Shown here: piece after piece, positions 43,669 through 56,037 of the stretch
Layout: each line of letters starts with the position of its first letter
How positions within the stretch are numbered: position 1 is the stretch's first letter
Assembly (NCBI RefSeq): GCF_004348315.1
Contig: NZ_SMKC01000003.1
Coordinates: 17,356 to 81,355, forward strand
Length of the DNA stretch: 64,000 bases
Source of the DNA: Streptomyces sp. 8K308
GTDB taxonomy: Bacteria; Actinomycetota; Actinomycetes; Streptomycetales; Streptomycetaceae
Direction: 5' to 3'
Program-made: the position numbers and the translations under genes
Notes under the pieces: model-generated
What the model was told of the DNA's origin: nothing
What the model saw: the letters and a program-made list of their open reading frames with translations, nothing else
The model's database searches: none

Positions 43669-46431
43669 TCACGCCGGCGCGGCCGTCGGCAGCGGCGCGA
43701 CGGCGCCGGCCGTCCAGCCGTCGCCGGCAAGCACGGCCCGGATCCGGCGCTCGGGGCGCTCGCCCGCCGGCGGCGTGACCTCGAAGGCGACCGAGTGGGC
43801 CCGGCCGTCGCGGACCGCCGGCACGGCGTGGCTCTCGGGCGCGGCCGTCCAGCCCGCCGGCAGGTCGAGGGAGAGGCGCGCCCCTGGCACCGTCCCGCCG
43901 ACCGCCGTCACCTCGACCGCACAGGCGAATGGCGCGCCGGGCTCGGTGCGTTCCGGCGCGGAGAGCGCCATCGCGACCCGTGAGACGGCCACATACGTCC
44001 GGCCCGCGGCGACCGGCAGCGTGATCTCGTCGCCGTCCCGCGCCACGGCGACCGGCCGGCGCCCCCGGTCCTCCCGCACCTCGAACAGGCCGCCGAACAG
44101 GGCGCCGCGCACGGTCAACCGCCCGGAGCGCCCGGGCCGCAGGGCGACCCGGGTTGGCACGCCGCCCAGCCACTCGAGGTCCACGGTGACGTCGCCCCGG
44201 GCGCGCAGCCCGGTGACGGAACCCCGTGCCCACACCGCGGGCAGCGCCGGCAGCAGGTCAATCACCCCCTGGTGACTCTGGAGCAGCATCTCCGCCACGC
44301 CCGCGGTGGCGCCGAAGTTGCCGTCGATCTGGAACGGCGGGTGGGTGTCCCACAGGTTGGCCAGCGTGCTGTACCGCAACTGCTCGGCGAGCATGAGGTG
44401 CGCGTGGTCGCCGTCGAGCAGCCGCGCCCAGAAGTTGATCTTCCACGCCTTGCTCCAGCCGGTGCCACCGTCACCGCGCGCCCGCAGCGAGACCCGGGCC
44501 GCCTCCGCGTGCACCGCGTCGTCCCGCACCGACAGCTGGCGTCCCGGGTGGAGCGCGTACAGGTGGGACACGTGCCGGTGGGTGTTGGTCGGGTCGTCCC
44601 AGTCCTCCTTCCACTCCCGCAACTGTCCCCAGGAGCCGACGCGCAGACCCGGGTCGAGCCGGCCGAGCGTGTCGGTCAGCTCCGTCACGAAGGCGCCGCC
44701 GTCCCCGACCGCCCGCGCCGCCTCGGCGGCGCTGCTGAGCAGGTCCCACACGATCTGCTGGGACATCGAGGCGCCGGCCGAGAAGTCGCCGTGCTCCGGC
44801 GAGAAGCTGGGCGACACCACGAGCGCGCCGTCCCTCGGGTCGGGGACGAGCACGTCGATCCAGAACCGGGCCAATGCCCTGAGCACCGGGTAGGCGCGCT
44901 CGCGCAGGAACCGCCGGTCCCTGGTGAACAGGTAGTGCTCCCAGTAGTGCCGGGCCAGCCAGGCGCCGGCCTCCGGGAACCAGAACGCCGTCGGCCAGTC
45001 GTGGACGCCGGTGAAGCCGAACGGGTTGGTCTCGTTGTGCACCACCCAGCCGCGGGCGCCGTACAGCTCACGCGCCGTCACCTCACCGGCCGGCACCAGC
45101 GAGTCCACGTAGTCGAAGAGTGGGCCCGTGGTCTCCGACAGGTTGGTGGTCTCGGCCGGCCAGTAGTTCATCTGCAGGTTGATGTTGACGTGGTAGTCCG
45201 CGCTCCACGGCGGGCTCGTGGAGTCGTTCCACACGCCCTGGAGGTTGGCCGGTAGCGAGCCGGCGCGGGAGGAGGAGATCAACAGGTACCTGCCGTACTG
45301 GAAGTACAGCTCCTCGAGCGCCCGGCACGTCGCCGGGGAGGCGGTACCGGCCTGGTAGGCGCTCAGCAGGTCGTCGGTGGGAACGCCGGCGTCCCGGCCG
45401 CCGACGCTCAGCCGCACCCGGTCGAACAGGCGTCGGTAGTCGGCGACATGGGCGGCGCGCAGCTCCCGGTACCCCTTGCGGGCCGCCGCGTCGACCCGCT
45501 CGGCGACCGGTCCTCGCGGGTCGACGCCGGTGCGGTAGCCCGGGTACCTGGGCGCGTAGTCGGTGCCGGCGGCCAGGACGAGGGTCACCGCGTCCGCGCC
45601 GGTCACGGTCACGGAGCCTTCGGCGTCGTCCGTGCGGCCGCCGCCCTCGTGGTGGACCTGGAGCTGTGCCTCGTAGCGCAGGCCGTTGCCGTCCAGCGCG
45701 CCGGCGAGGGTGATCCGGCCGCCGCTCGCGGTGACGCGCCGCGAGCGGTTGTCGGCCGTGGTGACCGACACCGTGAGACCCAGGGCGCCCGGCCGGTCGG
45801 CCGTGAACCGGGCGACGATCACGCCGTCGGGCGCGGACACGAAGTACTCGCGGGAGTACGCCACCCCGCCCGCCACGTAGTCGACGCCGGCGACGGCCTC
45901 CCCGATGTCCAGGTGGCGCCGGTAGCCGCCGACCTCGGCGGGCTCCGGCGCCATGGTTATCCAGACGTCGCCGAAGGGCTGGTAGGCGCCGAAGTGCGTC
46001 TTGGGCTGGCCGAGTCGCCCGGCGACCCAGGGCGGATCGACGCCGAGCTCGGCGTCGATCCGCTCCCTGACCTCCTCGATGGCGCCCGGGCGCGGGGAGC
46101 GCCAGTTCCCGAAGTCGTAGCCGGGCGCGCCTGGACCGCCGAGCCAGAGCGTCTTCTCGTTGAACTGCAGCCGCTCCCTCGCCGGTTCGCCGAAGACGCA
46201 GACGCCGAGCGCGCCGTTGCCCAGCGGGAGGGACCGCGACTCCCAGCTCGTCGCCGGCTCGTCGTACCACAGCGTCAGGCCCGCCGCCCGACCCCGGTCG
46301 TCGGCCTCGAAGTCACCGGCGTCCAGGGCGCCGGCGTCCGCCGCCGAGGCCGGCCGCGCCAGACCGGTGGCGGCCGCCGCGCCCGAGAGGCCGGCCATGA
46401 ACGCGCGCCGGGGAACGCCGGATTCGGGCAT
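43669..46431 (-). CDS. Secreted GH95 alpha-L-fucosidase (or alpha-L-galactosidase)
   Basis: The 920-residue enzyme begins with a Tat signal ([20 protein letters not shown]). GH95 motifs are clear: [37 protein letters not shown], the active-site Asn region [32 protein letters not shown] and [19 protein letters not shown]. Family members are inverting 1,2-alpha-fucosidases; some act on L-galactose. A C-terminal beta domain follows. Next to L-fuconate dehydratase and a CUT2 importer, release of L-fucose or L-galactose from plant glycans is the likely role. Two GATACATC-type sites lie upstream. Confidence 0.93.
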   Translation of the reverse strand: MPESGVPRRAFMAGLSGAAAATGLARPASAADAGALDAGDFEADDRGRAAGLTLWYDEPATSWESRSLPLGNGALGVCVFGEPARERLQFNEKTLWLGGPGAPGYDFGNWRSPRPGAIEEVRERIDAELGVDPPWVAGRLGQPKTHFGAYQPFGDVWITMAPEPAEVGGYRRHLDIGEAVAGVDYVAGGVAYSREYFVSAPDGVIVARFTADRPGALGLTVSVTTADNRSRRVTASGGRITLAGALDGNGLRYEAQLQVHHEGGGRTDDAEGSVTVTGADAVTLVLAAGTDYAPRYPGYRTGVDPRGPVAERVDAAARKGYRELRAAHVADYRRLFDRVRLSVGGRDAGVPTDDLLSAYQAGTASPATCRALEELYFQYGRYLLISSSRAGSLPANLQGVWNDSTSPPWSADYHVNINLQMNYWPAETTNLSETTGPLFDYVDSLVPAGEVTARELYGARGWVVHNETNPFGFTGVHDWPTAFWFPEAGAWLARHYWEHYLFTRDRRFLRERAYPVLRALARFWIDVLVPDPRDGALVVSPSFSPEHGDFSAGASMSQQIVWDLLSSAAEAARAVGDGGAFVTELTDTLGRLDPGLRVGSWGQLREWKEDWDDPTNTHRHVSHLYALHPGRQLSVRDDAVHAEAARVSLRARGDGGTGWSKAWKINFWARLLDGDHAHLMLAEQLRYSTLANLWDTHPPFQIDGNFGATAGVAEMLLQSHQGVIDLLPALPAVWARGSVTGLRARGDVTVDLEWLGGVPTRVALRPGRSGRLTVRGALFGGLFEVREDRGRRPVAVARDGDEITLPVAAGRTYVAVSRVAMALSAPERTEPGAPFACAVEVTAVGGTVPGARLSLDLPAGWTAAPESHAVPAVRDGRAHSVAFEVTPPAGERPERRIRAVLAGDGWTAGAVAPLPTAAPA

Positions 46432-46473
46432 CGTGACACCTCGCCTAGGGTTCGCTTCCGAGCCGCGGCTCGC

Positions 46474-46562
46474 GATACATCGGAGCTCTGCCCTGGCCGC
46501 GGCGGGTGAAAACCCGAACTCGGCACCGTCGAGCGCCTTGACAAGCTTATACGTCCGATGTA
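46474..46562. promoter_or_regulatory. GH95 upstream region with two GATACATC-type operators
   Basis: ATACGTC-C-GATGTAT (46548-46562) is a palindrome with one mismatch. GATACATCGGA (46474-46484) is a half-site 43 bp before the GH95 start. Both match the core in the fuconate dehydratase promoter. On the minus strand TATAAG (46545-46550) could be the -10. A plus-strand TTGACA (46537-46542) stands before the palindrome in the same layout as at 38755. Confidence 0.65.
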
Positions 46563-46575
46563 TCGGGAGTATCGG

Positions 46576-47823
46576 TCACTCCTGGGACCAGTCGGCCGGC
46601 AGCCGGCCGAGCCGCATCCGCTGGGGGTGGTCGCCGACGGTCACGGTACCCACCTCCTCGCCCGTCTCGTACGAGATGGCGGAGACCTGGTCGGTGCCGC
46701 TCCAGGAGACGAAGCAGTGGTCGCCGTCGGCGCTCTGGGTGGCCCAGTACGGCTTGGTCCCGGTGGTGACCGGCTCGGCCGGCGTGAGGGTCTCGCGGTC
46801 GACGATCGTCGCGTAGTCCGACATGGTGCCGGCGACGCAGATGTCGGTGCCCGCCGGGTTCATCGCGATGCCGTGGTGGGCCGAGTCCAGCAGGTACTCC
46901 TCGCGCGCCAGGTCCTCGACCGCGTCGGCGATCGGCAGTTCGGCGACCCGGGTGACGCGGTCCTCCGTCAGGTCGTACTCGACGAAGCCGTGGAAGAACG
47001 ACACCTGGAAGTAGACGTACCGCTCGTCGGGGGAGAAGGTCATCGGCCGCACGGCCGCGCTCATGTCCGGGTAGCCGGCCTCCGCCAGCTTGTCCCGCAT
47101 GTTGATCCGCTCGATGACCTCACCGGTCTCGCGGTCGGTGATCTGGACGAACCGCTGGCCCTTGGTCCAGTCGAGCCAGGGCGCGTCGAGCGCGGTGTAG
47201 ACGGTGCCGATGCTGGCGTTGACGATGCGTTCGCCGCCGTCGACGTAGATGTTCTCGTGCGGTTGGTCCCCGGTCGGGAAGCTCCCGATCTCCTCTCCCG
47301 TGTTCACGTCGAGGCGGTGCACGGTGTTCGCGGTCGAGGCCGAGACCGCGACCTCGGTGCCGTCGGGGGACAGGGCCATGTGGTCCGAGCGCTGGCCGTC
47401 CACCGCGAACCGCCAGACCAGCTCGCCCGTTTCGGTGTCGATGCCGACGACGTCCGCCAGGCTGGGCCGGGAGACGATGAGGATCCGGCCGTCGGGCGTG
47501 GTGTACATGTCGTCGACGAACTGGTCGTGCCCCTCGCCGATGAGGTGGCGGATGCCGACGAAGTAGGCCCAGCGGATGGGGTCGAGGCGGATCTCGGCCA
47601 GGCGTTCCTCCAGGTCGGGGACGACGTTGAGGCGCCCGACGCGGTCGAGCGCGGCGTCCGGGGTCACGATGTCGACGGTGCCGTCCCAGTTGTTCCCGAC
47701 GAACAGCACCTCGCGGGTCTCGTCGGACGCGGCGGCCTGGGCCGGGACGGGCGCGCCGAGCCCCGCGCCCAGCAGGCCGGCCGCCAGGGCGGCGCGGAGT
47801 GCGAGTTTCCCGTGCTTCCTCAT
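46576..47823 (-). CDS. Secreted YncE-like beta-propeller protein
   Basis: The product has 415 residues from ATG 47823, with AAGGGA upstream. A Sec signal (about residues 1-28) precedes seven or so blade repeats: VDDMYTTPDGRILIVSRPS, HMALSPDGTEVAVSAS, and MTFSPDERYVYFQVSFF. YVTN/YncE-type propellers bind ligands or act with redox partners; the specific role is unknown. A 38-bp element shared with the aldolase/ceramidase region starts 49 bp upstream. Its stop is only 13 bp from the GH95 upstream operator. Confidence 0.85.
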   Translation of the reverse strand: MRKHGKLALRAALAAGLLGAGLGAPVPAQAAASDETREVLFVGNNWDGTVDIVTPDAALDRVGRLNVVPDLEERLAEIRLDPIRWAYFVGIRHLIGEGHDQFVDDMYTTPDGRILIVSRPSLADVVGIDTETGELVWRFAVDGQRSDHMALSPDGTEVAVSASTANTVHRLDVNTGEEIGSFPTGDQPHENIYVDGGERIVNASIGTVYTALDAPWLDWTKGQRFVQITDRETGEVIERINMRDKLAEAGYPDMSAAVRPMTFSPDERYVYFQVSFFHGFVEYDLTEDRVTRVAELPIADAVEDLAREEYLLDSAHHGIAMNPAGTDICVAGTMSDYATIVDRETLTPAEPVTTGTKPYWATQSADGDHCFVSWSGTDQVSAISYETGEEVGTVTVGDHPQRMRLGRLPADWSQE

Positions 47824-47871
47824 GACGGGGGTTCCCTTCACGTCGGTGTGATGGGCGGGCGAATGGCATGA

Positions 47872-47909
47872 GCATGCTCGCCCAAAAGATGAACATGATA
47901 CATATTCGC
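47872..47909. promoter_or_regulatory. Conserved 38-bp intergenic element, copy B
   Basis: This copy starts at GCATGCT and contains GAACATGATACATATTC. It aligns without gaps to 5742-5779 at 32 of 38 positions and has the same orientation and distance (49 versus 58 bp) to a minus-strand gene. The outer dyad is less perfect than in copy A. The remaining interval to the epimerase remnant has no other clear signal. Confidence 0.6.
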
Positions 47910-48043
47910 GAACCGCTGACGCTCCACCACCCTCGAAACCGGCCACCCTCGAAACCGGACAGAACGCGATCCGCCCGCCGCCCGGGATCTGCTATCCGCT
48001 AAGCCGCTCGGCGTCACGCCGCCCGAACTGCTTGTCTTGGGGC

Positions 48044-48297
48044 ATGGAGATCCTGGTTCTGGGTGGCACCGCCTGGTTGGGGCGAGAGGTGGCACGACAG
48101 GCGGTCGAGCGCGGCCACCGCGTGACGTGCCTGGCGCGCGGCGAGAGCGGAGCGGTCGCCGAGGGCGCCACGCTGGTGGCCGCCGACCGGCGCGAACCCA
48201 CCGCCTACGAGCCGCTGCTCGATCGCGACTGGGACGCGGTGATCGAGGTGTCGTCGCAGCCGGGTCTCGTCCGCGGCGCGCTCGCCGCCCTGGTCGG
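48044..48297 (+). pseudogene. NAD-dependent epimerase/reductase, N-terminal fragment
   Basis: The fragment opens with a Rossmann motif ([20 protein letters not shown]) and continues through [28 protein letters not shown]. At about 48297 the sequence changes to the interior of an Nramp-like transporter. About 85 residues remain of a protein normally near 330. GGGGC precedes the ATG. This part of the gene is not interrupted, so the break is a join rather than a point mutation. Confidence 0.75.
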
Positions 48298-49500
48298 AAG
48301 GCATCAACCTGGAGATCGAGCGCTACACCCTGGCCACCGGGCAGACGGTGGTCGCCGGATTCTCCCGCTGGTGGACGGGCTGGGGCGTGCTCATATGCCT
48401 GGCCGCCGCCTTCCAGTACGTGTGGCCGGGGTGGGCGACCAGCGGGTCGACCGTGCTCACCTACGCGGTGGGCGGGGGAGACGCCGTCTGGATCACCGTG
48501 GCGGCCCTGGTGACCATGGGCGCTGCTCACCGTCTCCCCGGTGATCTACCGGACCCTCGAGAAGGTGGAGCTGGTCAAGGTCGGCGCCACGCTGCTCTTC
48601 CTCGCCGTCATCGTCGTCGCCGTGATCTCGTGGCGCACCTGGGGCGAGGCCGCCGAGGAGACCGTCACCGGCGTCGGTCGGATCCCGGAGGGCGTCACCT
48701 TCACCATGCTGCTCAGCGGCCTCGGCGCGGCCGGCGCCGGCGGGGTGCACAACCTCGTGCTGAGCAACTGGATCCGGGACAAGGGCTACGGCATGGGGGC
48801 CCACGTGCCGCGCCTCGTCTCGCCGATCACCGGCCAGACCGAGGCGGCGGGCGCCGACCGCTACACCTTCCCGCAGGACGAGGCCAACCTGGCCCGCTGG
48901 CGCGTGTGGTGGCGGCGCGCCAACGTGGAGCACATCGTCTCCTTCGGCGTCGTCTGCCTCCTCACCATCAGCCTGATGTCCATGCTGGCCTACGAGACGC
49001 TGTCCGGCCGGGACGACGTCACCAACGACCCGTCGTTCCTGCGCCTGCAGGCCGAGGTCCTGGGCACCGAGACCGGCGACTGGCTGGAGATCCTCTTCTA
49101 CGCGGTGGCCGTGGTCTCCCTGTGGGCCGCCTCGCTCGGCCTGCTCGACATCATGGGCCGGGTCGTCAGCGACTTCGTCCGGCGGACCTACCTCGCCCGG
49201 TCGGCCTTCTGGACCGAGGGCAGGCTCTACGTCGCGGCCGTGTGGACGGAGATCGCCCTCGGCTCCGCCATCCTGCTGTCCGGCGTGGACCAGCCGATGT
49301 CGCTGCTGCTCATCTCCACCTGCACCGCCTCCATGGTGACGCTGCTGTACTCGGTGCTGCTGATCCGGCTCAACCGCCGGGACCTGCCGCGGGCGGTGCG
49401 GCTGCGCGGCGGTCGCCTCGGCTTCATGGTGCTGGCCGTGGGCTTCTACGGGTTCTTCGCCACCGCCATGGTCGTCACCCAGCTCCGCGACAACCTGTAG
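48298..49500 (+). pseudogene. Second Nramp-like transporter, 5'-truncated and frameshifted
   Basis: The sequence begins at [14 protein letters not shown], equal to about residue 88 of the intact transporter at 8730-10193. It also shares VLSNWIRDKGYGMGAHVPRL with that protein. Helices 1-2 are missing. A two-base loss (or one-base gain) near 48521 shifts the frame between LVTMGA and [18 protein letters not shown]. The rest, up to TAMVVTQLRDNL, is intact. Like the first copy it lacks an MPH motif in TM6 (LGAAGAGGVHNLV). It must be non-functional. Confidence 0.85.
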
Positions 49501-49521
49501 GGCCCGCGCCCTCGAACGCGA

Positions 49522-49560
49522 GGCGTCCGGGCCGGCCCAGGCGGGGCCGACCCGGACGCC
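49522..49560. terminator. Stem-loop between the Nramp remnant and katG
   Basis: The 17-bp arms 49522-49538 and 49544-49560 pair with one mismatch around a 5-base loop. The position between convergent genes suggests a bidirectional terminator. Confidence 0.75.
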
Positions 49561-49585
49561 GTCGTTCAGCGGGCTCCGAGCGGGA

Positions 49586-52473
<2,888 letters not shown>

Positions 52474-52517
52474 GCACCCGTCCCGGCACTCCGGCCGGCG
52501 CGGTGTACCGATAGGTC

Positions 52518-52541
52518 GATGATGAAGAAGTTCTCATCATC
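52518..52541. promoter_or_regulatory. Perfect inverted repeat before the acidic-protein/two-component operon
   Basis: GATGATGA (52518-52525) and TCATCATC (52534-52541) flank an 8-bp spacer, 42 bp before the first gene. A second TTCAT follows at 52544-52548. The AT-rich site is a candidate for binding by the operon's own OmpR-type regulator. Confidence 0.55.
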
Positions 52542-52582
52542 TCTTCATGTGGTTGGTCGTGGAGGGGTCCCATCGTGGTGCC

Positions 52583-52933
52583 ATGACATTCACGCACCGC
52601 ATGGCGACCCTGGCCGCAGTGGTCCTCATACCCGTGGGCATCGCGGGCACGAGCTTCCTGCTCAGCGACGACCCCGCGGACCCGTCAGGACCCTCGGAGG
52701 TCGAGCTGGAACGGGTCGGGGACGAGCAGGGCGGCGCGGACACCGGCGGAGGCGGGGAGGCGGAGAACACCTCGCCCACCGAGCCGGCTCCGCCCCGCGA
52801 GGACGTCGTGCCGCAGCCGTCCCCTACCGAGGGATCCGTCGATGACACCCCCGACGACGACGCCGGAGACGACGCCGGAGACGACGCCGACGACGCGGAC
52901 GACCGGGGCGACGCCGGCGACGACGACGGGTGA
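52583..52933 (+). CDS. Small secreted or membrane-anchored acidic protein
   Basis: The 116-residue product has one N-terminal hydrophobic segment (MATLAAVVLIPVGIAGTSFLL). The rest is extracellular, Pro/Asp/Glu-rich, ending in DDDAGDDAGDDADDADD-like repeats, probably disordered and metal-chelating. It overlaps the histidine kinase start by 92 bp in another frame, and both frames look coded. Streptomycetes often have such a small protein ahead of an OmpR-type two-component pair; a sensing accessory role is inference. Confidence 0.7.
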   Translation: MTFTHRMATLAAVVLIPVGIAGTSFLLSDDPADPSGPSEVELERVGDEQGGADTGGGGEAENTSPTEPAPPREDVVPQPSPTEGSVDDTPDDDAGDDAGDDADDADDRGDAGDDDG

Positions 52934-54404
52934 GGAGAGCGCCGGCCGCTTCCGGCTCTCGGCCCGCCTCCGCATACTGCTCTGGCTGCTGGTCGTGATG
53001 GCCGTCGCGCTCGCCACCGTGGTGCTCACCACCCGGTCGATACTGCTGCGCGACGCCGAGGAGCGCGTCGACCAGCTCCTGGCCCAGGAGACGTCGGAGT
53101 TCGCGAACTTCGTGGACCGCGGCCGGGACCCGGAGACCGGCGGCCCGTTCACCGAGCCCCGCCGGCTGCTGACCGTCTTCCTTGAACGCCAGTACCCGGA
53201 GCCGGCCGAGGAACTGCTGGGCTACATCCGCGAGTCGCCGGCCCCGCGCGTCATCCGCCAGCCCCGCGACATCGCCTCCCGGCTGCCGCTGTACCAGGAC
53301 GGCGCCTCGCTCGAGCGGATCAGCGAGGACCCGTCGAGCACCGGCACCCTCCACCGCGACACCGGCGTCGTCCGCTGGGCCAAGGTCCGCATCGACCACG
53401 GACCCGACCAGCCGGCGGCCGTGTTCATCGTCGCCGCCCACGACGACCCCGCCGGCGACTCGGCGGAGAACGCCGTCCGCATCCTCCTGGTCATCTCCGG
53501 CGTCGCGCTGCTGATGAGCTGCGCCGTCGGCTGGGCGGTCGCCGGCCGCATCCTGGCACCGGTCCGGCTCGTCCGCGCCACCGCTGCCCAGCTCACGGAA
53601 CAGGACCTCACCCGCCGCATACCCATCCGCGGTCGGGACGACATCTCCGCGCTCGCCGAGACGTTCAACGCCATGCTCGACCGCCTGGAACGGGCCTTCG
53701 CCGCGCAACGCGACTTCGTCGACGACGCCGGCCACGAACTCCGCACCCCCATCACCATCGTCCGCGGCCACCTGGAGCTGATGAGCACCGACGAGGGGCC
53801 GGCGGCCGCCGCCGAACGCCGCGAGACGCTGCGCCTGGTCACCGACGAACTGGACCGCATGAGCCGCATCGTCGAGGACCTGCTGTTGCTCGCCACCGCC
53901 GAACGCCCCGACTTCGTCCGGGCCGCGCCCGTCCAGCTCGCCGAGCTCACCGCCGACGTCTACGTCAAGGCCAGGGCCCTCGGCGACCGCCGCTGGGAGC
54001 TGCCCGAGGTCGCCGAGCACGAGGTCGCGCTCGACGCCCAGCGCGTCACCCAGGCCATGGTGCAGCTCGCGCAGAACGCCGTGCAGCACACGGTGCCCGG
54101 CCAGACCGTCCGGATCGGCTCCCGGCTGCTGGCCGGGGACGTCGAGCTGTACGTGGCCGACACCGGGCCGGGCGTCGTGCCGCGGGACGCCGAGGTCATC
54201 TTCGAGCGCTTCCGCCGGGGCACCACCCGCCGCGGCGGCGAGCGCGGTGGCGCCGGGCTCGGCCTGTCCATCGTACGGGCCATCGCCCGGGGCCACCACG
54301 GTCGGGTCGAGCACCGGCCCACGCCGGGCGGCGGTGCCACCTTCGTCCTCGTCCTCCCGGTCCAGCACACCCAGCACGCCCAGCGTCTTCAGGAGTCAGA
54401 GTGA
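52842..54404 (+). CDS. Sensor histidine kinase
   Basis: The 520-residue kinase has a Thr/Pro-rich N-tail, TM1 (LRILLWLLVVMAVALATVVL), an extracellular sensor of about 140 residues, and TM2 (ILLVISGVALLMSCAVGWAVAG). HAMP, the phospho-His box DDAGHELRTPITIVRGHLELM and the ATPase motifs (NAV, DTGPGV, GAGLGLSIVRAI) follow. The ATG at 52842 lies inside the acidic-protein gene; a later start is possible. It is coupled by GTGA to the response regulator. Confidence 0.92.
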   Translation: MTPPTTTPETTPETTPTTRTTGATPATTTGEESAGRFRLSARLRILLWLLVVMAVALATVVLTTRSILLRDAEERVDQLLAQETSEFANFVDRGRDPETGGPFTEPRRLLTVFLERQYPEPAEELLGYIRESPAPRVIRQPRDIASRLPLYQDGASLERISEDPSSTGTLHRDTGVVRWAKVRIDHGPDQPAAVFIVAAHDDPAGDSAENAVRILLVISGVALLMSCAVGWAVAGRILAPVRLVRATAAQLTEQDLTRRIPIRGRDDISALAETFNAMLDRLERAFAAQRDFVDDAGHELRTPITIVRGHLELMSTDEGPAAAAERRETLRLVTDELDRMSRIVEDLLLLATAERPDFVRAAPVQLAELTADVYVKARALGDRRWELPEVAEHEVALDAQRVTQAMVQLAQNAVQHTVPGQTVRIGSRLLAGDVELYVADTGPGVVPRDAEVIFERFRRGTTRRGGERGGAGLGLSIVRAIARGHHGRVEHRPTPGGGATFVLVLPVQHTQHAQRLQESE

Positions 54405-55069
54405 ACCGCATCCTCATCGCCGAGGACGAGGAGCGCATCGCCTCCTTCGTCGAGAAGGGCCTGCGCGCCAACGGCTTCGTCACCGCCGTCGCCTCCGACG
54501 GCGACACCGCCCTCGACCAGGCCCGCGGCGGCGGCTACGACCTCGTCGTCCTCGACATCGGCCTGCCGGGCCGGGACGGCTTCACGGTGCTGCGCGAGCT
54601 GCGGGAGGCCAGGGTGACCCTCCCCGTGATCGTGCTGACCGCCCGTGACTCCGTGCGGGACACCGTCGCCGGGCTCGAGGGTGGCGCCGACGACTGGATG
54701 ACCAAGCCCTTCCGCTTCGAGGAGCTGCTGGCCCGCGTGCGGCTGCGGCTGCGCACCGCCGCCCGCGCGCCCGAGGTGACGGTGCTGCGCTGCGGCGACC
54801 TCAGCCTCGACCTGCGCACCCGCAGGGCCAGAGCGGGACAGACCCTGGTCGACCTGTCGGCGCGGGAGTTCGTGCTCCTGGAGCTCTTCCTCCGCCACCC
54901 GGGGCAGGTGCTGTCGCGGGAGCAGATCCTCTCCCACGTGTGGGGGTACGACTTCGACCCGGGCTCCAACATCGTCGACGTGTACGTGCGGGCGCTCCGC
55001 AAGAAGTTGGGCGCCCACCGGGTGGAGACCATACGCGGCATGGGGTACCGGCTGCCGCACCCGGACTGA
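54401..55069 (+). CDS. OmpR-family response regulator
   Basis: The 222-residue protein starts with GTG overlapping the kinase stop. The receiver domain has acidic residues AEDEE, phospho-acceptor Asp in LVVLDIGLPG, and Lys in DDWMTKPF. The C-terminal winged helix contains LSAREFVLLELFLRHPGQVLSREQIL and NIVDVYVRALRKKLG. The Tn3-family element begins 40 bp after its stop. Confidence 0.94.
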   Translation: MNRILIAEDEERIASFVEKGLRANGFVTAVASDGDTALDQARGGGYDLVVLDIGLPGRDGFTVLRELREARVTLPVIVLTARDSVRDTVAGLEGGADDWMTKPFRFEELLARVRLRLRTAARAPEVTVLRCGDLSLDLRTRRARAGQTLVDLSAREFVLLELFLRHPGQVLSREQILSHVWGYDFDPGSNIVDVYVRALRKKLGAHRVETIRGMGYRLPHPD

Positions 55070-55103
55070 CCCCCCGAGGGCCGCATGGAGCGCCCCGCAC
55101 GCA

Positions 55104-55149
55104 GTGTCGGGGGCTGAGGAACATCGGAACGAAAACCGGCGCTAAGCCT
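55104..55149. repeat. Left target duplication and terminal inverted repeat of the Tn3-family element
   Basis: GTGTC (55104-55108) is the target copy. The inverted repeat runs from GGGGGCTGAGG to GCTAAGCCT and matches the right end except at base 6. Confidence 0.93.
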
Positions 55150-55236
55150 GCCCGGCCTCACTGAGGGCTTTGACCTGGGCTTCTGCGAGGGATGAACCTT
55201 CAGCAGTCGTGTTGATCGACTGTCTGGAGGTCCGGG

Positions 55237-55895
55237 GTGCCGGTCGAGTTTTTGACTGATGAGCAGGCTGCCGCGTACGCGGCGTATCACGGGGCGCCGT
55301 CCCGTACGGAGTTGGAGCGCTTCTTCTTCCTGGATGACGCGGACCGGGAGCTGATCGAGTCCAAGAGGCGGGCCCACAACCGCCTGGGGTTCGCGGCAAA
55401 GCTCACGACCGCGCGTTATCTCGGGGTGTTCCTGGACGACCCGACGGACGTGCCGCCGGAGCCGAAGGTGGAGAGCCTGGAGGCGATGTGGGCGGCGATC
55501 GAGCAGGTGGTACCCCGCCACGAGCTGGCCGCGGCGATCGCCGCGCTGTTCGAGTGCAGGCCAACCTCCAGGAAGGCCGCCACGCCCTGGCCCGGAAGAT
55601 CTTCCACGGCCGGGCCGGGCAGCTCTACCAGCGCTACCAGGACGGCATGGAAGAGCAGATCGGCGCCCTCGGCCGCGTCCTCAATGCCCTGGTCCTGTTC
55701 GACACCCGGTACATGGACGCCGCCGTCACCCAGCTGCGGGCGGACGGCTTCGAGGTCCGGGACGAGGACGTCGCCCGCCTCTCGCCGTTCGTCCGGCACC
55801 ACATCAACATGCTGGGCCGATACTCGTTCTCCCTGCCGGACCTGCCTGGCGGCCTACGGCCGCTGCGCGACCCGGATTCGGTGGACGAGGAGTAG
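55237..55895 (+). pseudogene. tnpA: Internally deleted Tn3-family transposase
   Basis: The N-terminal region (MPVEFLTDEQAAAYAAYHGA, ELERFFFLDDADREL) matches the N-domain of Tn3-family transposases. The C-terminal end (RVLNALVLFDTRYMDAAVTQ, then LSPFVRHHINMLGRYSF, LRPLRDPDS) is the canonical carboxyl end, but in another frame. Junctions occur near 55460 and 55560. Only about 220 of roughly 1000 residues remain and the catalytic DDE core is missing. Confidence 0.85.
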
Positions 55896-56037
55896 GTGGT
55901 GAACCTGTATCTGGGTACCGGTTGCAAGTCTTCCGACCAGAGTCAGTTCCGGACCGTCCCCCGGGCACCCGCCCCGACGCGCGGACCGGTCTCGGTCGCG
56001 GGGGACGCCGGGGCGGGCGTACGGCGGGACGGTCCGG

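Noticed and set aside
46537..46565. A plus-strand promoter (TTGACA) before the GH95 palindrome
   Set aside because: There is no plus-strand gene downstream; it would only read antisense to the beta-propeller gene. It is mentioned only as a layout similarity.
48032..48544. A single 170-residue epimerase-like protein
   Set aside because: Only the first 85 residues resemble an epimerase; the rest is the transporter sequence in the wrong frame.
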